Shown: one piece after another, positions 59,056 to 64,000 of the stretch
Numbering within the stretch: the stretch's first letter is position 1
How the letters are laid out: every line of letters begins with the position of its first letter
NCBI GenBank assembly: GCA_963556195.1
Contig: OY744551.1
Span: 13,065,096-13,129,095, forward strand
Direction: 5' to 3'
DNA length: 64,000 nucleotides
From: Sepiola atlantica
Taxonomy: Eukaryota; Mollusca; Cephalopoda; Sepiida; Sepiolidae
Made by a program: the position numbers and the translations under genes
Notes under the pieces: model-generated
Database searches by the model: none
Told to the model about the DNA's origin: nothing
The model's input: the letters and a program-made list of their open reading frames with translations, nothing else

Positions 59056-59065
59056 CTCGTCGCCA
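59056..59065 (-). promoter_or_regulatory. Primer-binding site of the Ty3/Gypsy element
   Basis: One base after the 5' LTR the element strand reads TGGCGACGAG. Beginning with TGG (complement of tRNA CCA), it fits the 3' end of a serine tRNA of the GCT type whose acceptor ends CTCGTCG. The match stops after about ten bases, so the primer identity is tentative. Confidence 0.55.
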
Positions 59066-59066
59066 G

Positions 59067-59315
59067 TGTTGTGTTCTGGTTATACGCTGAAAGCAAGAAG
59101 TGATACGAAGCAATGAGGAATAGAGGTCAAAGCAAGGACAACAATCAACAACGTGTTACTTGTAGTTCGCCCGGTCGATCAAGAGAATGCTGACGTGTCC
59201 GGTGTTGTTTATATATACAATCAGAAAGAACAAAGGGGGATAATTACACATTACTATTGTTATGGTGCAAGGGAGACAACTGTTGTCATTTCCAAATGTA
59301 CGATTGGATATTACA
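59067..59315 (-). repeat. 5' LTR of the Ty3/Gypsy element
   Basis: 249 bp, identical to the 3' LTR. On the element strand it begins TGTAATATCC and ends CAGAACACAACA, and carries a TATATATAA promoter-like stretch near its middle. Confidence 0.93.
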
Positions 59316-59390
59316 AGATACTCGTATTAATCTTTTTCATAAGTATTTGAACTTTGACTATCCCATCAATCGTTGTCAATCTTCTGATAA

Positions 59391-59700
59391 CGTTATTTTT
59401 CTCTCAACTGATAATCAACCCATCTTATTAACCCTTATCCTCGAGTGGCTTTTGGCCTTGATAAGTGGTGACTCATTAGTATAAAAAACTCCTCTCATAA
59501 TATTCTTCATCATTCAACTGACAATCATTCCATCTTATTAACCCTTATCCTCGAGTGGCTTTTGGCCTTGAAAAGTGGTGACTCATTAGTATAAAAAAAT
59601 CCTCTCATAATATTCTTAATCATTCAACTGACAATCATTCCATCTTATTAACCCTCATCCTCGAGTGGCATCTGGCCTTGATAATTTTTGATCTATCAGT
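59391..59700 (+). repeat. 110-bp tandem repeat, three copies
   Basis: CATCTTATTAACCCT begins at 59421, 59531 and 59641. Each unit holds CCTCGAGTGGCTTTTGGCC, also present at the start of the dispersed repeat at 26236. Confidence 0.8.
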
Positions 59701-60054
59701 AAAAATACTAATAAAAAGATATTTCAGAAGTGGGAAGTTATTAATTAGCTGAAAACGAACAAAAAAGGATTACAGAATTTGAGGCTCTCAGTCTAATCTT
59801 ATAATTACAGTATTAGTGAAGTTAAAATATAGCATATTTTTTAAAGATAAAATGTATTTGTCATTTTTATTTGAACACCTTTGTTCCAGCTTGTTTGTTC
59901 ATAATATGTTGGACACAGCATTAAACCTTACCATACAGTGTAGCACTAAGTGATAAGGACTGTGGGGAACGAGATGTATACCATACATGTATACAATACA
60001 TTATGACTATGTAAAACCCTACATCCACCTAGTTGGAATATGCAGTAGTATAAC

Positions 60055-60318
60055 CAGCCGTGCGTGTTCCAAATGACAGTGGCCTTACAATAGCGGATAG
60101 GGAGAATGTGACGACGTACCAAGGCCTAATATATAATATGGAGAGAAACTGGTACCCCAAAAACATCAACGTTATCCCAGTTAAAATAGAAGTTAACGAT
60201 ATTATGAAGAATAATTTTAAAAAAAGTATCTGGAAAGTATTCCCGAAAAAGAAATCTAAAAGAAATCCAAATAATTGCACTTAAAGAAACGGTAAACATT
60301 CTTCAGGGCCTTTAAATA
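60055..60318 (+). pseudogene. R2-like LINE 3' end
   Basis: VRVPNDSGLTIADRENVTTY, NINVIPVKIEVND, a frameshift, then KYLESIPEKEI-like codons. Matches the endonuclease C terminus of the 25690 copy. Confidence 0.6.
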
Positions 60319-61766
60319 GCAGGCGTCCGTTTGACATTTAAAAGAATATCCTGTCATTATGCTAATAAAAGAAGGGGTATTATTAAGATTGGTGCACAAG
60401 TGAAATGTGGCAGTTAAAATTAAATAACAGGAAAACCTAGGGATATACTTACTTATCAGTCGAAAATATTAATGTACACGAAAAATTACGGAAAATTATT
60501 GAGCGGAATGTTAATACAAAATAAAATTAATTTACTATTCGGAGTCAACAAACTCTAAATCACTAGATCACATGGCGTCTTTATATTAGAAGAAAAGAGA
60601 TAATCTTCTAAAAGACGCATAATGGGTCGCATCTACCAAAAAAATTGTTACTTATATTTCTGAGTATTCACTCAGAAATATAAGATAAACATTTTAAATT
60701 TTTTTCTCAAATACTACTCGATATTTTCCCGTAATTTTTTGTGAACATGGATACTTTTGACTGATAAGAATATTCAGAAGTGTGTATGTTATTTTATGTT
60801 GAACTGCCATATTACACTTATACATCAATCTGAAAAAAGGATCGAAAAAAGAAATAAGAAAATAATCAAGGAGAAAAAAACAATGAACAAGAATAGTTAC
60901 TCCAGATTCCCGAATAATCTGCGTCAATATAGAAGTTTTGCTGAATTTTTAAACACAGCATGATTGACAGAGACACCAGTCGTAATGCAGGCAGTTCTCG
61001 GGCATTGGACTATACCTCTGGGACTTTACAACCAAGGACTCCACCCTGAGAGGTCCATATAGTGCGATAAAACCAAACCTGTATTCTGATCGTATAATTT
61101 AAATAGCAACGTTGTTAATTACAATAGTCCGAAAAGCAACAACGTAAAACAGGGGTTACATGTTATATATCTGACGACCATATTTATTTAACAACACAAA
61201 ACTTAATATGATTCCGTCATCCAACTAATCATACAATCGCGCGTATCCGTCTTCCATAATAAAATGTGCATCAACAGACAACAACGAAATAATATAATTA
61301 AATAATACATCAAGGAAAATAAAATTACAATGCTAATAAATAGATATGCATTTACACAAATAAATACATAAAATAAATATTTGAACTCGTAACAACCTTC
61401 ATAACCTCACTTTTGGCTACATCTGTGAGTCTACATTCTCTGCTACACTTATATAAAATCTACTTCCTACGGATGCAAGCTGTACTGGAGTAGAGAACTT
61501 TGAAAATGAGGTTATATCCTCGAAATAGCAATACAACTTTGACACCTTGTAACACACTATAAATCGACGATGAAACAGTAATAAATAAATAAATGGAAGA
61601 GTATTACATGTCTTTTTATATATTCATGGCATCATTTCTCACCTGTTCTTTCAGTTCGTTCTTTTGGTTTACTTCTTACACATCAAACCTATCTATACAC
61701 TACGCTAACTACAAAACTCTCTGAACTTAATATTATGTTTGATAACTTAATATTATAGTTGCTAGC
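60319..61766. other. No recognisable feature
   Basis: AT-rich, short chance frames only. Confidence 0.55.
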
Positions 61767-61985
61767 GTCGTTTCCTTTTGATTTTGGTACCACAAAGTTT
61801 TTATTCGGCTTTTCCCGTATATTTTCATAAACTGCCGTAAAAAGCCGACTTAAGCACATGAGCTGCAGAAGTAATTGGTACTTCTGCAGCTCGTGCGCTT
61901 AAGTCAGCTTTTTTCGGCAGTTTACGAAAATATCCGGGAAAAGCCAAATGAAAACTTCGTGTTATCAAAATCAAGAAACGAATAC
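61767..61985. mobile_element. Foldback (MITE-like) palindromic element
   Basis: Two arms of about 105 bp (61767-61874 and 61879-61985) are reverse complements with few mismatches; the centre is AATTGG-like and very short. No coding capacity. Would form a long hairpin. Confidence 0.7.
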
Positions 61986-62660
61986 TTAATGGAAACATAT
62001 TTATTTTTGACGTCGATTCTATCAAACTAGAAAAAATGAAAGAAAGACACATTTCGATCGAGAAATAAAAACAGGCATCGTATGGTAATTTTAATGACAA
62101 CATATTTATTTTTGTTGCGAGGAAGAACGAAGAAATTGTTTGCAAACATATTTTTTCGATGAATGTTTATTTTAAATCGTACTATTTTTTAAAACCCGAA
62201 ATACTGGGTTAGGATTAGGGTCAGGTTAAAGTTAGGTTTAGGTTAGGTTATAAGCTTTTGAACCAGGCCGATTAGATTTGAGTTAGGTAAGGGTAAAGTT
62301 AATGTTAGGTTAATGTTTAGGTTTGCGTGGTTTTTCTAGGGTAGGATTAGGGTGAATATTTTCTTTTAGCCTATAAGTTCTCTTTTATGAGACAATTCAA
62401 AAATTTCTGAAATTCACTATCGCTTAAATCAATTTTTTTTAACTTGTTAAATTTTACGCTATATTTAATTTGCCATTGACAATTGTCTTCTGTTGACTTC
62501 TGCTTCAATCTGATTGGCTAAAGAGTTTACGTAAACTGTCCGAAGATGCCGACAAAATTACGGTTTCAGTACGGGTCGTAAACTGAAGAAGTACCATTTT
62601 ATTTACTTCGTAAATTTCTTACAAAATAAAAATAAAAAATGCACCGAGACGAAATTAAGT
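61986..62660. other. Downstream flank of the second crystallin gene
   Basis: Includes degenerate TTAGG-like units at 62205-62350. No gene. Confidence 0.55.
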
Positions 62661-62666
62661 TTTATT
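62661..62666 (-). terminator. Polyadenylation signal of the second S-crystallin gene
   Basis: AATAAA on the minus strand, about 78 nt after the stop codon; placement parallels that of the first gene. Confidence 0.6.
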
Positions 62667-62743
62667 TTTTGATCATTTTTAAAACTCACATCTGAACAAA
62701 ACAGACTTCAAACAAAATGGTGACTTGTCGCAATTTCGTGAAT

Positions 62744-62908
62744 CTACCAGTCAGTGTTGCTCCGACTCTTGAGGTACCCGGAAATCTTTGGATTAGATTC
62801 CACCCGTTTCCTCATTGCCATCAATTTGGGGTAGTTGCTGAACATAGACTGGTTCTCCATGTAAGGCCCTTCCAGGCAACAGAAGCACATCATATCACAC
62901 AACGACAT
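62744..62908 (-). CDS. Terminal exon of a second S-crystallin gene (rest lies beyond the window)
   Basis: Opens after acceptor TTTTAG (ending at 62909), encodes 54 residues and stops with TAG at 62746-62744. It reads MSLCDMMCFCCLEGPYMENQ, then SMFSNYPKLMAMRKRV, then PKISGYLKSRSNTDW. Length, phase and strand match exon 6 of the first gene exactly, with about 39 of 54 residues identical, so this is a diverged tandem paralogue, not a recent copy. No stop or frameshift is seen. The five upstream exons would lie at higher coordinates past 64000. Confidence 0.92.
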   Translation of the reverse strand: MSLCDMMCFCCLEGPYMENQSMFSNYPKLMAMRKRVESNPKISGYLKSRSNTDW

Positions 62909-63261
62909 CTAAAAAAAAAGAAAAAATGCAAATAGAAATGTGATTCTAAATACTTTTGAAACATCAAACTAATTTGCATAAGTGTAACGAGATCGGCCCT
63001 AGGGGGATTGGGGTAGACTTATTGTGACGAAACGTGTGCTATATCAACTTCAGAAATATAGTGAAGAATGCGTTGATGGAATTCGTATGCGATATTGTTA
63101 AATCAAAAACATAAACACAATTATTTTTTGGGTTAGTAAAGTTAAGCACAAGACAAACAAATAAATAGATATACAATCAAAGAATTAAATATGTATACTC
63201 TTAAAAAATTGAATATGTATATACAATGAAATAATTAAATAGATATACAATTATCGAATTG

Positions 63262-63305
<44 letters not shown>

Positions 63306-63431
63306 ATCACAGAATTGAATAGATATATACAATCAAAGAATTGAATAGATATACTATGAAAGAATTGAATAGATGCACAATAAAATCATTAAATAGATAT
63401 ACAATTAAAGAATTGAATATATATATATATA

Positions 63432-63467
<36 letters not shown>

Positions 63468-64000
63468 CAAAGACAATCAAAGAATTGAATAGATATACTA
63501 TGAAAGAATTGAATAGATATAAAATAAAATAATTAAATAGATATACAATCAAAGAATTGAATATATATATAATAAAATAATTTAATAGCTGAAGAATGGT
63601 AAAAGAACAGAGTGGTTTTGTAACTGAACAGCGAAGACGTATCCGGTGCTATATTTAACTAGAATCACTTTGCAAGGGAAATATGTCTTATAAGGCGAAT
63701 TTTGTAACGGAATAAAAAGTAAGTGTTTTCCCTTTTAGTGTTATGCAACGTGGCCATTCCGCCTATTACTATTACAACCTGGTTTTGTATTTCAAAAGGT
63801 TTAAAGATTTAAAAACGTTTACAAAGTTTAAAAACTTCACAGTTAGTTAAAGATTGGAGGCTTGAGTGGATGAGCGTTTACATGTTCAAGTAAAATCATC
63901 AAAACACTATTTACATTCTCCAGAGGTATCAGAACTCCGTAGTCAATTAAACAAGTTAAATTATAGTCAAGTGTTACACGTCGAAATATTCTTGAATACT
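62909..64000 (-). other. Partial last intron of the second S-crystallin gene
   Basis: Upstream of the terminal exon there is no coding sequence to the window end. It holds a degenerate array of short AT-rich units related to ATAGATATACAATCAAAGAA between about 63160 and 63580, interrupted by (TA)n at 63265-63302 and 63414-63463. Confidence 0.7.

Larger units (their letters stand above)
54361..59315 (-). mobile_element. Full-length Ty3/Gypsy LTR retrotransposon, recently inserted
   Basis: 4955-bp element read on the minus strand. Two 249-bp LTRs (54361-54609 and 59067-59315) are identical base for base and begin and end TG...CA; both flanks are AGATA (54356-54360 and 59316-59320), a 5-bp target duplication. 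Gene order gag, zinc knuckles, protease, RT, RNase H, integrase defines Ty3/Gypsy; domain sequences resemble the K02A2.6-like group common in invertebrates (from memory, not searched). Primer-binding site and polypurine tract are in place. Identical LTRs mean recent insertion. One frameshift breaks the integrase C terminus. The element landed inside an older jockey/CR1-like LINE fragment. Confidence 0.95.

Overview
The window is AT-rich, intron-bearing, repeat-dense animal DNA, almost certainly from a cephalopod. The decisive evidence is a complete six-exon lens S-crystallin gene on the minus strand (start codon at 34284, stop at 18959, 262 codons). S-crystallins are the glutathione-S-transferase-derived lens proteins of cephalopods. 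The Met/Gly/Asn/Ser-rich central exon and the [13 protein letters not shown] segment look most like squid or cuttlefish S-crystallins. The terminal exon of a second, diverged S-crystallin gene lies in the same orientation at 62744-62908, so this is part of a tandem crystallin cluster. No other ordinary cellular protein gene could be supported.

Layout. 1-18.8 kb lies 3' of the crystallin gene: (TA)n tracts, tRNA-derived and 5S-like SINE pieces, a 50-bp perfect inverted repeat enclosing a hammerhead ribozyme motif (3.8-4.7 kb), a decayed Penelope-like element with RT and GIY-YIG regions (11.2-14.1 kb), and an R2-like LINE fragment with an (AAT)n tail (14.9-16.2 kb). 18.8-34.4 kb is the S-crystallin gene, with large introns full of repeats, including a 37-bp minisatellite, two tRNA-headed ribozyme SINEs and an R2-like LINE 3' end. 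A TATA box and a perfect AP-1 site sit directly upstream. 34.4-54.3 kb is intergenic, holding jockey/CR1-like and R2-like LINE fragments, more hammerhead and Penelope pieces, a gag-protease fossil and a 79-bp inverted repeat pair. 54361-59315 is a full-length Ty3/Gypsy retrotransposon (minus strand) with two identical 249-bp LTRs and a 5-bp target duplication, inserted into an older LINE; its pol is broken by one frameshift near the integrase C terminus. 59.3-62.6 kb carries tandem repeats, another LINE 3' end and a 219-bp palindromic foldback element. 62.66-64 kb is the 3' end of the second crystallin gene.

The most interesting structural pattern is not a protein gene. At least three motifs satisfy the complete hammerhead-ribozyme core (4567-4623 plus, 24136-24177 minus, 39940-39988 minus), and five more are near-matches. 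Every one is followed, on its own strand and within roughly 30-250 bp, by a (TA)n tract. Some copies have a tRNA-like head, others belong to Penelope-like terminal repeats. This points to a set of ribozyme-carrying, (TA)n-ended retroelements seeding much of the TA microsatellite content here. All calls come from reading the sequence; no alignments or searches were run.
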